A program made the translations under genes and the position numbers. A stretch of 63,098 nt of DNA from Bacteroidales bacterium (lineage in GTDB: Bacteria > Bacteroidota > Bacteroidia > Bacteroidales > UBA7960): the NCBI GenBank assembly GCA_003557385.1, contig PWON01000184.1, positions 1 to 63,098 on the forward strand. The letters are read 5' to 3'. The notes beneath the pieces are model-generated. The model was not told the DNA's origin, did no database searches, and saw only the letters and a list, made by a program, of their open reading frames with translations. Positions within the stretch are counted from its first letter, which is position 1; the number at the start of each line of letters is the position of its first letter. Below are positions 25,640-35,200 of this stretch, piece after piece.

Positions 25640-26719
25640 ATGATGCAGTTCTTAAACACAGTAATAACAGGCACAGGTAGTTATATCCCTTCACGCCGCA
25701 TAGACAACAACCAGTTTGCCAAACAGGTATTCTTCGACAAAGACCATTCGCCCATCGAAAGCACCGGGGAAGAAGTGGTCAGGAAATTCCGCGACATTAC
25801 GGGCATTGCCGAACGCCGGTGGGTAAATGAAGACCAGACAACTTCCCATATCGCTTCCATAGCTGCACAAAGGGCTATTGAATCGGCGGGCATTGATCCG
25901 GAACAAATCGATCAGATCATTGTGGCCCATAATTTCGGCGATGTGATCCAGGGAACCACCCAGACCGATATGCTCCCCTCCATAGCCTCCAGGGTAAAGC
26001 ACAACCTGAAGATCAAAAACCCTGAATGCATCCCTTATGACCTGATCTTTGGTTGTCCGGGCTGGCTGCAGGGGATCATACAGGCCGATTCATATATCCG
26101 CACACACAACGCCAGGTGCTGCCTGGTGATCGGGGCAGAAACCCTTTCGAGGGTCGTGGATACATATGACCGCGACACCATGATATTTTCCGACGGCGCA
26201 GGGGCCGCAATCCTGCAGGGCATCGAAAGCAACAAAAAACAGGGAATCCTGTCGCATGCCATGGTCAATCACAGCCAGGAAGAAGCCTTTTACCTGTATT
26301 TCGGCAAATCCAACCATCCTGAAAGTGACCCCGGCACCCGGTACATTAAAATGGACGGAAGAAAGGTTTACGAATACGCCATATCCCAGGTGCCCGCCGC
26401 CATGAAAATTGCACTTGACCGGTCAGAGGTGCAGGCAAAAGACATTAAAAAAGTACTCCTGCACCAGGCCAACGAAAAAATGGATGAAGCCATCGTGAAA
26501 CGTTTCTACAGGCTGTTCGGGTTGCGCCCGGTGATGTCGGATGTCATGCCCATGAACATCAGTGAGTTGGGAAACAGTTCGGTAGCTACCATCCCCACCC
26601 TTTATGATATGATCATAAAACAGCAGCTCAACCACCACCGGATCGAAAAAGGGGATTTGTTGCTCTTTGCCTCCGTGGGAGCCGGAATGAATATCAACGC
26701 CATTGTGTATAAACAATAA
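25640..26719 (+). CDS. Beta-ketoacyl-ACP synthase III (FabH-like)
   Basis: Condensing enzyme of the FabH family, 359 residues; FabH starts fatty-acid synthesis from acetyl-CoA and malonyl-ACP. The triad is seen: Cys139 (FGCPGW), His in LLHQANEKM and Asn in LGNSSVATIP. Compared with classic FabH (about 320 residues) it has an insert near 112-132 (ASRVKHNLKIKNPE) and GCPGW instead of ACAGF, so substrate choice may differ from housekeeping FabH. The ATG at 25640 (or the next codon) gives the usual start FLNTVITGTGSYIP. The tricorn-like gene starts 12 nt after the stop. Confidence 0.88.
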   Translation: MMQFLNTVITGTGSYIPSRRIDNNQFAKQVFFDKDHSPIESTGEEVVRKFRDITGIAERRWVNEDQTTSHIASIAAQRAIESAGIDPEQIDQIIVAHNFGDVIQGTTQTDMLPSIASRVKHNLKIKNPECIPYDLIFGCPGWLQGIIQADSYIRTHNARCCLVIGAETLSRVVDTYDRDTMIFSDGAGAAILQGIESNKKQGILSHAMVNHSQEEAFYLYFGKSNHPESDPGTRYIKMDGRKVYEYAISQVPAAMKIALDRSEVQAKDIKKVLLHQANEKMDEAIVKRFYRLFGLRPVMSDVMPMNISELGNSSVATIPTLYDMIIKQQLNHHRIEKGDLLLFASVGAGMNINAIVYKQ

Positions 26720-26731
26720 AAAACCGTCACC

Positions 26732-29700
26732 ATGAAAAGTGTTTTGTTAAAAATGTTGGCAACGGCATTCGTTCTGCTGATGTCCGTATGCCTTTTTGCC
26801 CTGGAAGATGCGCGCCTGTTGCGTTACCCCGACATTAACGGAGACCAGGTCGTATTTGTTTATGCCGGAAATATCTGGACCGTGAGCGCCCAGGGCGGGG
26901 ATGCCAGGCAACTGACATCCCACAAAGGGCTGGAACTTTTCCCGAAGATTTCCCCTGATGGCAAGTGGATCGCCTTTTCTGCAGAATACAGCGGAAGCCG
27001 CCAGGTGTATGTGATCCCCTCACAGGGAGGCACCCCCAGGCAACTGACCTGGTATAATGACGTGGGGCCCATGCCACCCCGTGGCGGATTCGACAATGTG
27101 GTCCTGGGCTGGACGCCCGACAGCCGGAAGGTGTTGTTTCGCGGCAACAGGACCCCTTATGGCGATCGTATGGGGAAATATTTCCTGGTAGACATTGAAG
27201 GTGGCCTCGAAGAAGCACTCCCCATCCCGCATGGTGGTTTCGGGGTGCTCTCCCCGGAGGGCGACAAAATGGCCTTTGCCTATGTTGACAGGGAGTTCCG
27301 GACATGGAAACGCTATAAAGGGGGTCGCGCCTCCAATCTGTGGATTTATGACCTGAACGAAAATATTTCGTGGGAAATTACCGATTTTAAAGGCACCGAT
27401 CACATCCCTGTGTGGTATGGCGACAAGATCTATTTTGCTTCGGACCGCGACCTGTGGTTGAACATTCACAGCTACGACACCAATACCGAAGAGGTCCGGC
27501 AGCTTACCTTCCATGATGATTTTGATGTGATGTGGCCCAGCGGAAGCGGAGGCCGGCTGGTATATGAAAGCGGAGGCCACATTTACCGCATGGACCTTGA
27601 AACGGAAACAAGCGAACGGGTGGTGGTAAACATCCAGTACGATTTTGCCAACACCCTGCCCTACCATAAAAATGTAAAGGACAATATTCACAGTGTGGCC
27701 ATATCGCCAAGCGGATCGCGCGTCCTTTTTGATGCCCGCGGCGATATATTTTCTGTTCCCGCCGGTGAAGGCACTACGTATAATCTGACCCGCAGCCAGG
27801 GGGTGAGGGCGGTGTATCCCCAGTGGTCACCCGACGGCCGGTGGATTGCCTGGTATGATGACCGCAGCGGGGAATACGAGATATATCTTCTTGAGTACCC
27901 CGGTGGAACAGAAGCAACACAGGTAACCCACGGAAGCCAGGGTTGGAAATACCAGGGAACATGGTCGCCCGACAGCCGTTACCTGGTATTCTTCGACCGC
28001 AGCATGACATTACAGCTGCTCGAAGCAGAAACGGGAGTGGTTACGGTAATCGACCGGCCCACTGCCGAAGAGATCCGTCATTATGATTTTTCTCCCGACA
28101 ACCGGTGGATCACCTATGCAAAAAGCAGCCGCAATGGTTTGGGGGCCATTTGGGTATATAACATCGAAGACAGGGAGGCCTCTCAACTTACATGCGACAG
28201 CTACAGCGACAGCAACCCGGTATTCAGTAAGTGCGGCGAATACATCTTTTTTACCTCCAACCGTGATTTTAACCTGACATTCTCAAGTTTTGAGTTTAAT
28301 TACCTGTATAACCAGGCCACAAGGATATATGCCCTGCACCTGACCAACGACAGCCCCAGGTTGTTCGAACCCAAGGAAACGGAAGAACCGGATGGCAACC
28401 AGGATGCTGCAGACGACAACAACGGAGTATTTGTAAATATCCAGCGCGAAGGGATTGGCCAGCGCACCGTGGCTTTCCCTTTGCGGGCAGGCAGTTACTG
28501 GGGCCTTCAACCGGTAAATGACGGACTGGTCTATTTTACCGGCAGCGGCATGCGCAGGTTCGTGCTGAGCGACCAGGAAGACCAGTCAATCATGGATGGG
28601 ATTAGCACAGGCGTTGTTTCTGCCGACGAAAGCAAATTCCTGTACCAATTCCGTGGCGACTACGGGGTGGAGACCCTGGCTCCGGGACGCAGTGCCGGAG
28701 ACGGATTGCTGGATCTGAGCGACCTGAACATGCGCATCGAACCGCATAAAGAGTGGGAGCAGATATTCAGGGATGGATGGCGAATCTACCGCGATTTTTT
28801 CTATGTGGAAAACCTTCACAATGTCGACTGGGAGGGTTTCTATGCCCGGTATGCCGCACTGTTGCCATACCTGAATCACCGCTTTGACCTGGATTATATG
28901 TTTGGTGAAATGATTGCCGAAACCAATACCGGTCATGCCTATGTCGACTATGGTGATTTTGAGCGTGTGGATCGTATAGAAACAGGCTTGCTCGGTGCAG
29001 AACTGGAGGCAGACCACCAGGCCGGCCGTTATATGATCACAAAAATATTTGACGGGGAAAACTGGAACGAGAACCTGCGCTCGCCATTGACTGTGCAGGG
29101 CGTGGACATTCACGAAGGTGAGTACCTGATCAGCATCGAGGGCCGGGAAATCACCACCGGAATGAACCCCTATAAATACCTGGAAGGCCGTGTAGACCAA
29201 TCCACGCGTATTACGGTCAACGACCGGCCTGCCAGCCAAGGCGCACGCAATTATACCATCAGGCCCATTTCCAGCGAAGTGGATTTGCGGCACCTCGACT
29301 GGGTCAATTCGCGCAGGGCCATGGTGGAAGAATTGTCGGATGGCCGGATCGGGTACATATATGTCCCGAATACTTCCTTTGATGGCAACCGGGAACTTTT
29401 CAAGGGCATGTATGCCTATCACCACAAAGATGCCCTGATCATTGACGAACGTTTCAATGGCGGTGGTTTCATTCCCGACCGTATGGTGGAGATCCTCGGC
29501 AGGCAGACCCACGCCAAATGGTACCGTGCCGGGCTCGATTATCCGATGCGTACACCGGGTGTTGCCCATGACGGACCAAAAGCCATGCTGATCAACCAGT
29601 TCAGTTCTTCAGGCGGGGATGCCTTCCCATATTTCTTCAGGCAAAAAGACCTGGGAACCATCATTGGCACCAGGACCTGGGGTGGACTGGTCGGGATGAC

Positions 29701-29971
29701 CGGCAATGCCAGGTTGAAAGACGGCGGTTACATAGGTGTTCCCCGCTTCGGCATCTACAATGAAGAAGGGGAATGGATCATTGAAGGGATCGGCGTATAC
29801 CCCGATATAGAAGTGGTGGACGAACCGCACAGGCTTGTCCGCGGAGAAGACCCCTCCTTGGAAAAAGCCGTTGAGATATTGCTGCAACAACTCGAGGAAG
29901 ATCCACCACGCAGGTGGCCCGTCCCTGATCCGCCCGACCGTTCAGGCTGGATAGAAAAGGAGATCAGGTAA
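26732..29971 (+). CDS. Tricorn-like S41 protease
   Basis: Large exported peptidase, 1079 residues, with a signal peptide (1-22). Residues 25-330 and 340-560 contain repeated blade motifs (SPDGKWIAF, SPDGRWIAWYDD, SPDNRWITY), giving the two beta-propellers of tricorn proteases. A C1/helical region follows (from about 660, HKEWEQIFRDGWRIYRDFF), then a PDZ-like part (about 750-840) and the S41 catalytic core. NTGHAY (near 732-737) carries the His, and the SSSGGD cluster (958-963) the nucleophile Ser. Family members degrade peptides to short products; here the site of action is periplasmic or outer-surface by inference. Co-transcription with the upstream ketoacyl synthase is likely. Confidence 0.92.
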   Translation: MKSVLLKMLATAFVLLMSVCLFALEDARLLRYPDINGDQVVFVYAGNIWTVSAQGGDARQLTSHKGLELFPKISPDGKWIAFSAEYSGSRQVYVIPSQGGTPRQLTWYNDVGPMPPRGGFDNVVLGWTPDSRKVLFRGNRTPYGDRMGKYFLVDIEGGLEEALPIPHGGFGVLSPEGDKMAFAYVDREFRTWKRYKGGRASNLWIYDLNENISWEITDFKGTDHIPVWYGDKIYFASDRDLWLNIHSYDTNTEEVRQLTFHDDFDVMWPSGSGGRLVYESGGHIYRMDLETETSERVVVNIQYDFANTLPYHKNVKDNIHSVAISPSGSRVLFDARGDIFSVPAGEGTTYNLTRSQGVRAVYPQWSPDGRWIAWYDDRSGEYEIYLLEYPGGTEATQVTHGSQGWKYQGTWSPDSRYLVFFDRSMTLQLLEAETGVVTVIDRPTAEEIRHYDFSPDNRWITYAKSSRNGLGAIWVYNIEDREASQLTCDSYSDSNPVFSKCGEYIFFTSNRDFNLTFSSFEFNYLYNQATRIYALHLTNDSPRLFEPKETEEPDGNQDAADDNNGVFVNIQREGIGQRTVAFPLRAGSYWGLQPVNDGLVYFTGSGMRRFVLSDQEDQSIMDGISTGVVSADESKFLYQFRGDYGVETLAPGRSAGDGLLDLSDLNMRIEPHKEWEQIFRDGWRIYRDFFYVENLHNVDWEGFYARYAALLPYLNHRFDLDYMFGEMIAETNTGHAYVDYGDFERVDRIETGLLGAELEADHQAGRYMITKIFDGENWNENLRSPLTVQGVDIHEGEYLISIEGREITTGMNPYKYLEGRVDQSTRITVNDRPASQGARNYTIRPISSEVDLRHLDWVNSRRAMVEELSDGRIGYIYVPNTSFDGNRELFKGMYAYHHKDALIIDERFNGGGFIPDRMVEILGRQTHAKWYRAGLDYPMRTPGVAHDGPKAMLINQFSSSGGDAFPYFFRQKDLGTIIGTRTWGGLVGMTGNARLKDGGYIGVPRFGIYNEEGEWIIEGIGVYPDIEVVDEPHRLVRGEDPSLEKAVEILLQQLEEDPPRRWPVPDPPDRSGWIEKEIR

Positions 29972-32296
29972 TCAGAACAGGTAGCCGACTGCCAGGTTGA
30001 ATACCAGGTTGTCGCGCCGCCATGTGCGGTCGAACAAACGGACCGGATCGAAATACCCTCCGGTATCGTTGGCGGGGTCAGCCAGTGGAAAGGCAAAATC
30101 AAAACGCAGGACAAAAAAGCCTGCATCGATCCGCAGGCCCGTACCTGCACCCATGGCTATCTCACCGAGAAAATGCCCGGGATCAAAGCGGCCTCCGGGC
30201 ACATGCTCATCGTCTGCCCACCGCCATATATTGCCCGCATCCACAAAAACCGCCCCTTTAAACAGGCTGGTGATGTCGAAGCGGTACTCCAGGCTGCCTT
30301 CCAGTTTCAGGTCACCGGTCCTGTGTATACCGTATCCCCCGGCATCATCATCTGACGGCGAATAGGTGCCCGGACCCAGCGAACGCGGATAAAAAGCCCG
30401 GATACTGATGGGTCCGCCAATGACAAACTGTTTTGCGTATGGCAACACACTGGAGTTGCCATAAGGGATACCAGCTCCGAGAAAAAGCCTGGCAGCCAGC
30501 TTACTGCCGGACCCAAGCTGCCGGTAATGGCGAAAGTCGGCATCAAATTTGACATACTGTGCAAAACGCTGGTTGAATATGGCATATTCACCCTCTTCTT
30601 CCGGAGAAGAAAACAATATGTAGCGCATCAGCAAATAGGCCATGTTCCCTGAAAGGTCCAGGTTCAGGTGAATAAACCAGTCGCTGGTACCGGGCGACAA
30701 CAAACGCGAATTGTGTGTCCAGCTATATTGTCCGCCCAGAATGAACTGCTCAAACAGATCCTTTCGCAGCAAAGAACCTCCTATGCGCACCCCCTCTATT
30801 GTTTCGTCCACATCGCCCAACACGAAAATATTCAACACCAGGGGTGTTATGTGCAACCTGTTGGCCGGATCCCTGTTCCAGGCATAGCCGTAGCGGGCAT
30901 GAATGGTGTTCAGCCTGAAGGCATCCGTGCGGGTCAGAAAATTTGTGCCCAACGACATGGTTGTCTTAGGGTTGAGCACCATCAGGCTTGTTTTCCAGCC
31001 GGCAGGAAGCAGAAAACCCGGCCACGACAGGGACGCATCCAGCCCGAACTCCCTGGCGGAACCCCTGCGCTGATGCCCAACAAGCCATTCGTATGACCCA
31101 TTGATGCCCAATTTAAGGGACTCTGCCCCCCCAAAGAGGTTGTTGTTCGTGAAAGCCGTTTCCAGTCCCGGCCCTGCAAAATGATTCGATTTTGTAACGC
31201 CACGCAGTTCGGCCGTTAAGGACTTTCTTTCCAGGGGGGTCAACAGCACACGGACATCCAAAACATCCCTGCCCTGTGCTTCCCCCGGGGTAAACCGCAA
31301 GTTTACAAAACGAAAGGTTTGCAGGCTTATTAAATGGTTCAGGGTCCGGTCATGATCCCTGATATCATACAGGCTGTCTGTTTTCAGAAATACCGCACGG
31401 ACAATGGTCGCGGCATCGAAATGATGGAGCGCATCGGTAAAATACATCCCTTCGCCCAGCAACAGGGTGTCCGCCTCGGGCAAACCATCGGGGCCACCCG
31501 CCATGTAATCGGCATGAATATAAATGTTGCCGATATGATATTTCTTTTTGGCGGCATCAGGTATCCCTGATTTTACAGCCGGGTAAACATCTACGCGCCG
31601 GTTTCCCGGGGTGGAATCAACATGAAAAATAATGTGATCAGGATGAAAGTAAAAATATCCTTGTTGTTTAAGCGCCCTGTCGATGCGTTGCCGCTCCCGG
31701 CGCAAAAGGGTCAAATCGTATGGTTCGCCCGGTACAATCAGGCTGTTTTCCAACTCCCTGTTGACGGCCCCGGACAGATCGCCGTCTCCGGGCATGGGAT
31801 GCAGATCGCCAAAACGGTAGGGGGGCAAGACAGAAACCCTGTATTCTAACGAAACGCTCCTTCTGGACGTATCCGCCATATGATCCAGGCCGGCATCAAA
31901 ATATCCCATGTTGTACAAACGGTTGCTTAACAGCCGCATGTTACGCTCCGTGTTCACCTCTTCGAAAAGCACAGGGGCCTCTCCCAGCCGGTTCCTCATC
32001 CAGTGGCGAAGCCCCTTGCCACGAGGCTCGCCTGCCACAAGATACATCCACATTGCCGGACGGGACTTCCAGATGATGCTGTTCGGAACCGGGCGCAATG
32101 TCTTTTTTAGTTCTGCTTCCACATCCCTGTCATCGGCAAAGTCCTCCTGTTTTTCAATCACGATGCGGCTGCCCGTGTACAGAAGCTGGTCTTCAGGCAA
32201 TTGACGCAAGCCTGTGCAGGCCGGAACAAGCATCAGCCATGCAATTGCCAGAAGAATGCCTGCAGGTAATGGAACCTTATATGTTGCCAGCTTCAT
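29972..32296 (-). CDS. tamL: TamL-type lipoprotein of the BamA/TamA (Omp85) family
   Basis: Outer-membrane beta-barrel assembly protein of the Omp85 family, 774 residues from the ATG at 32296. The N-terminus is a lipoprotein signal (LLAIAWLMLVPAC, Cys27), which marks the lipidated TamA homologue TamL described in Bacteroidota. POTRA-like repeats occupy roughly 40-350 and the barrel 380-774, with the RAFYPRSLGPG loop and a C-terminal aromatic strand ending YLF. Upstream starts in frame exist at 32323 (ATG) and 32329 (TTG). Its start overlaps the end of tamB by 20 nt (more with the longer starts). It abuts the tricorn gene tail to tail with no gap. Confidence 0.88.
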   Translation of the reverse strand: MKLATYKVPLPAGILLAIAWLMLVPACTGLRQLPEDQLLYTGSRIVIEKQEDFADDRDVEAELKKTLRPVPNSIIWKSRPAMWMYLVAGEPRGKGLRHWMRNRLGEAPVLFEEVNTERNMRLLSNRLYNMGYFDAGLDHMADTSRRSVSLEYRVSVLPPYRFGDLHPMPGDGDLSGAVNRELENSLIVPGEPYDLTLLRRERQRIDRALKQQGYFYFHPDHIIFHVDSTPGNRRVDVYPAVKSGIPDAAKKKYHIGNIYIHADYMAGGPDGLPEADTLLLGEGMYFTDALHHFDAATIVRAVFLKTDSLYDIRDHDRTLNHLISLQTFRFVNLRFTPGEAQGRDVLDVRVLLTPLERKSLTAELRGVTKSNHFAGPGLETAFTNNNLFGGAESLKLGINGSYEWLVGHQRRGSAREFGLDASLSWPGFLLPAGWKTSLMVLNPKTTMSLGTNFLTRTDAFRLNTIHARYGYAWNRDPANRLHITPLVLNIFVLGDVDETIEGVRIGGSLLRKDLFEQFILGGQYSWTHNSRLLSPGTSDWFIHLNLDLSGNMAYLLMRYILFSSPEEEGEYAIFNQRFAQYVKFDADFRHYRQLGSGSKLAARLFLGAGIPYGNSSVLPYAKQFVIGGPISIRAFYPRSLGPGTYSPSDDDAGGYGIHRTGDLKLEGSLEYRFDITSLFKGAVFVDAGNIWRWADDEHVPGGRFDPGHFLGEIAMGAGTGLRIDAGFFVLRFDFAFPLADPANDTGGYFDPVRLFDRTWRRDNLVFNLAVGYLF

Positions 32297-35200
32297 CAAG
32301 AACCGGTGTTTTTGTATTGTCATGATCAATTCCCCCCGGGGACCTCCTGTCCGATGGCCTGAACAAGTCCCTGAAGCGATTGTATGTTTGTCGAAATATC
32401 AGCGACAGGCCTGTTTCAACAATTTCACCGTCATACGGGTCCTCGTATTTTGTTTCACGGTAACCTTTCAGGGTCCATCGCCCGTCGGGCACCACAAGGT
32501 ATTCAACGCTAAAGTCACCGGCAATGTCCGCAGGATTCAGCTGCCGCCTTGTTTCATCTTCAAGTTCCAAATGTCCACCTGCACTGATGCGCAGACGTTG
32601 ATCCAAAAAGTCACGTGAAACCTCCATGTGTAATTCGGTCCGTCCGATCATTTCACCATTTCGTATTTCTTCGTATGAATCCAATTCAAACTGTATCTCC
32701 ACGCCACGGATATATCTGTCGGACAACCGGTTCAACTGATCCGAAAGGATACGGCTGGCACTGTTCCGGGCACTTGCGGCAATACCAGGACCTGCCGTAA
32801 TCGCAGTCAGGGGGTCATCCTGGATAAAATTCCCAATGATCAGCAGGGCAAAGACCTGCTTGTTCAGTTCTGATTCATTTTGATTGATTTCATTAAGCCT
32901 TGCCTGGAGGCGTCCATTCATCGCACCCCGGTGCTCTGAAGGCAATGAAAGCTCAAAGCGTACCTCAGGAGTCAATAAATCACCTGTCATGTGCAGCAAC
33001 ACATCGAAGGGGTAAACCTGCCTGAAGGCACCCTCCTGCTGACCGGCATCAGAGGCATGGGTAGCCATCAGTTCACGTACCGATGTGCGCACCGTATATC
33101 TGGCGGATATATCTACCACGGCATCCAGCGGATCTCCCGTCCAAATGATGTGGCTGCCGGCTTCCATCTCAAATCTTCGTCTGATGAGATCATAAAAAGT
33201 CATTTGATACGCACCCCGGGCAACTTCATACCGGCCGGCCAGGCTGATTCGTCCTCCCGGATCTGTCCCGTAACTGAACAAACCTCCCCCGGTAAGCTCC
33301 AGGTAGTCGCCGGCCATTTCATCGATCATAATCATCACATCCGTCGCCGGATCAATCTCCACATTAACGCTTATATCGAGGTTGTTGAAGGTCGACATCA
33401 GTGGCTGAGGCTCCCTGGGCCTGGCAATGAGTTCAGCAAACAGGTCATTATAGGGCGAAACAAACTTCACAACCCCTTCATCACCAATGGCTTCCGGCGA
33501 GGCCTGTGGCAGAATTATTGAAATACCGGAGCCCTGGTTCAATTTCAACCGCCCCGCAACAACAGGACTTTCAAGACCTCCCTGCATGGCCAGCTCCGTA
33601 TCAATCAGCAAGCGTCCATAAAACAAGTCGTTGGCACCCCGGGGCAGTTCCATGAACAAAAAGTTGCCGGAGATCAGGGTCAGGTCTGCCCGGATGTCTG
33701 AAGCATCATGCCACAGTATTTCCCCGTTCAGGCTTGCCTCGCGCCCGCTTCTGTCGACCAGCGTAAAATGATCAAATTGAACGCGCTGTTTATCAAATAA
33801 AACCGTTTCTCCGGGTATTCTGTACACTACATTCAACAATGGCAAACGAAAAGAAACCTTGCTGAAGTCAATGCTACCAACAATATCCGGATTTGAGGGC
33901 GGACCAGTAATATGCAATCCCCCGGAGATGTTCCCTCCCATCTCTGTAAGCTGATCAAAGGTCAGTGCTTCCAGGCTGATTAATTCCAGGTTGTCAAGAC
34001 GCAATTGCAAGTCGAGTAAACCGCCGTTGTCCTGCCGGTAATTCCCCGACAGGTCGAGGCGATTGCCATGGCCGCGTATGGATGCCTCTACCAGGAAAAA
34101 CCCCGGTTCAGGGCCATCTACCTGCAATGAAACATCGCCAATGGGCGTTCCCTGAAACCCGAGGGCATCAATTTGCAATCCAGCCATGAATACCGGTCGG
34201 GAAAATATGTCAGAAACTTTCAGGGAACCGTGTACAACACCCTCCATAAGCGGTGCATCGCCAATCAGGTCAAACCGGCCCATATCGATGTGCCGGAAAT
34301 GTACTTCAAGGGGAGATCCGGGATCATCCGGGTCGCTGCTCAACATGGTGAGTTCTTTGTGTTGCGAGGCAATACGTAAATTCCCGGCAAGAATGTTGTC
34401 AGCGTACACATGTAAAAAATGAGCAGGTTCGGTTTTCCAGACCTCTCTGTTCAAAACCATTTCGCGGTCAAAATAAATCGCTGCATGGTCTTCATGGAAA
34501 AGCATCTGCCCGGACACACCAAACCATGATGTATTGTGCCGGTCATCAAAGGACAGGTCGAAACCCAGTTGCCTGGTCCGCAAAACACCATTGGCCCTGA
34601 TGTTTTTTAACAGGACCTGATCCCATTCAAAACCCGATACATGGACGGAAAAATCCATGCCAGAGGGCACCGGATCGCTACGTACCTGAATATTATGCAA
34701 ATGAAAACCCATCAGGTGTATGTCGGATATGCCTGCGTCGATCGACAACAAGCGCTCCTGGCCGTTAAAACGCATGTCCAATGAAAACGGTTCAAAAGAA
34801 TCAATAAAAGGAAAAATAATCTCTGTAAAGTACGGAGACGGGTACATGGCAGCGGTCAGCTCAAAAACATTGTGATCAAGGCCGCAAGCGCCTCCCTGTT
34901 CATCAACCTCCGCATACTCCTGCAAATAACCGGCCAGAACAGAGGGAATTCCCATGGGCGGAAAATTGCCCCGGTAGTCGCCCTGCAGAATCGGGCTGCT
35001 CACCCTGGCCGTATACAATCCCGGCTCTGCACCGGTAACCACTTTCAGGCTGTCGAGCGAAAACACTTCCCTGTCGACAAGCACGCGGGTGTCAAGCATA
35101 TGAACCCATCCTTCGGGGAACAGGGGATCCTTCAGTTTAAATTCGGCTGCCAGGCGGGTTTGCAAGGCAATCAGGTCTTCCGTAAAACCAAGGGCTTTTG

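Noticed and set aside
28586-29569. 327-codon minus-strand open frame
   Set aside because: Antisense to the catalytic half of the tricorn-like protease; no signal or motif.
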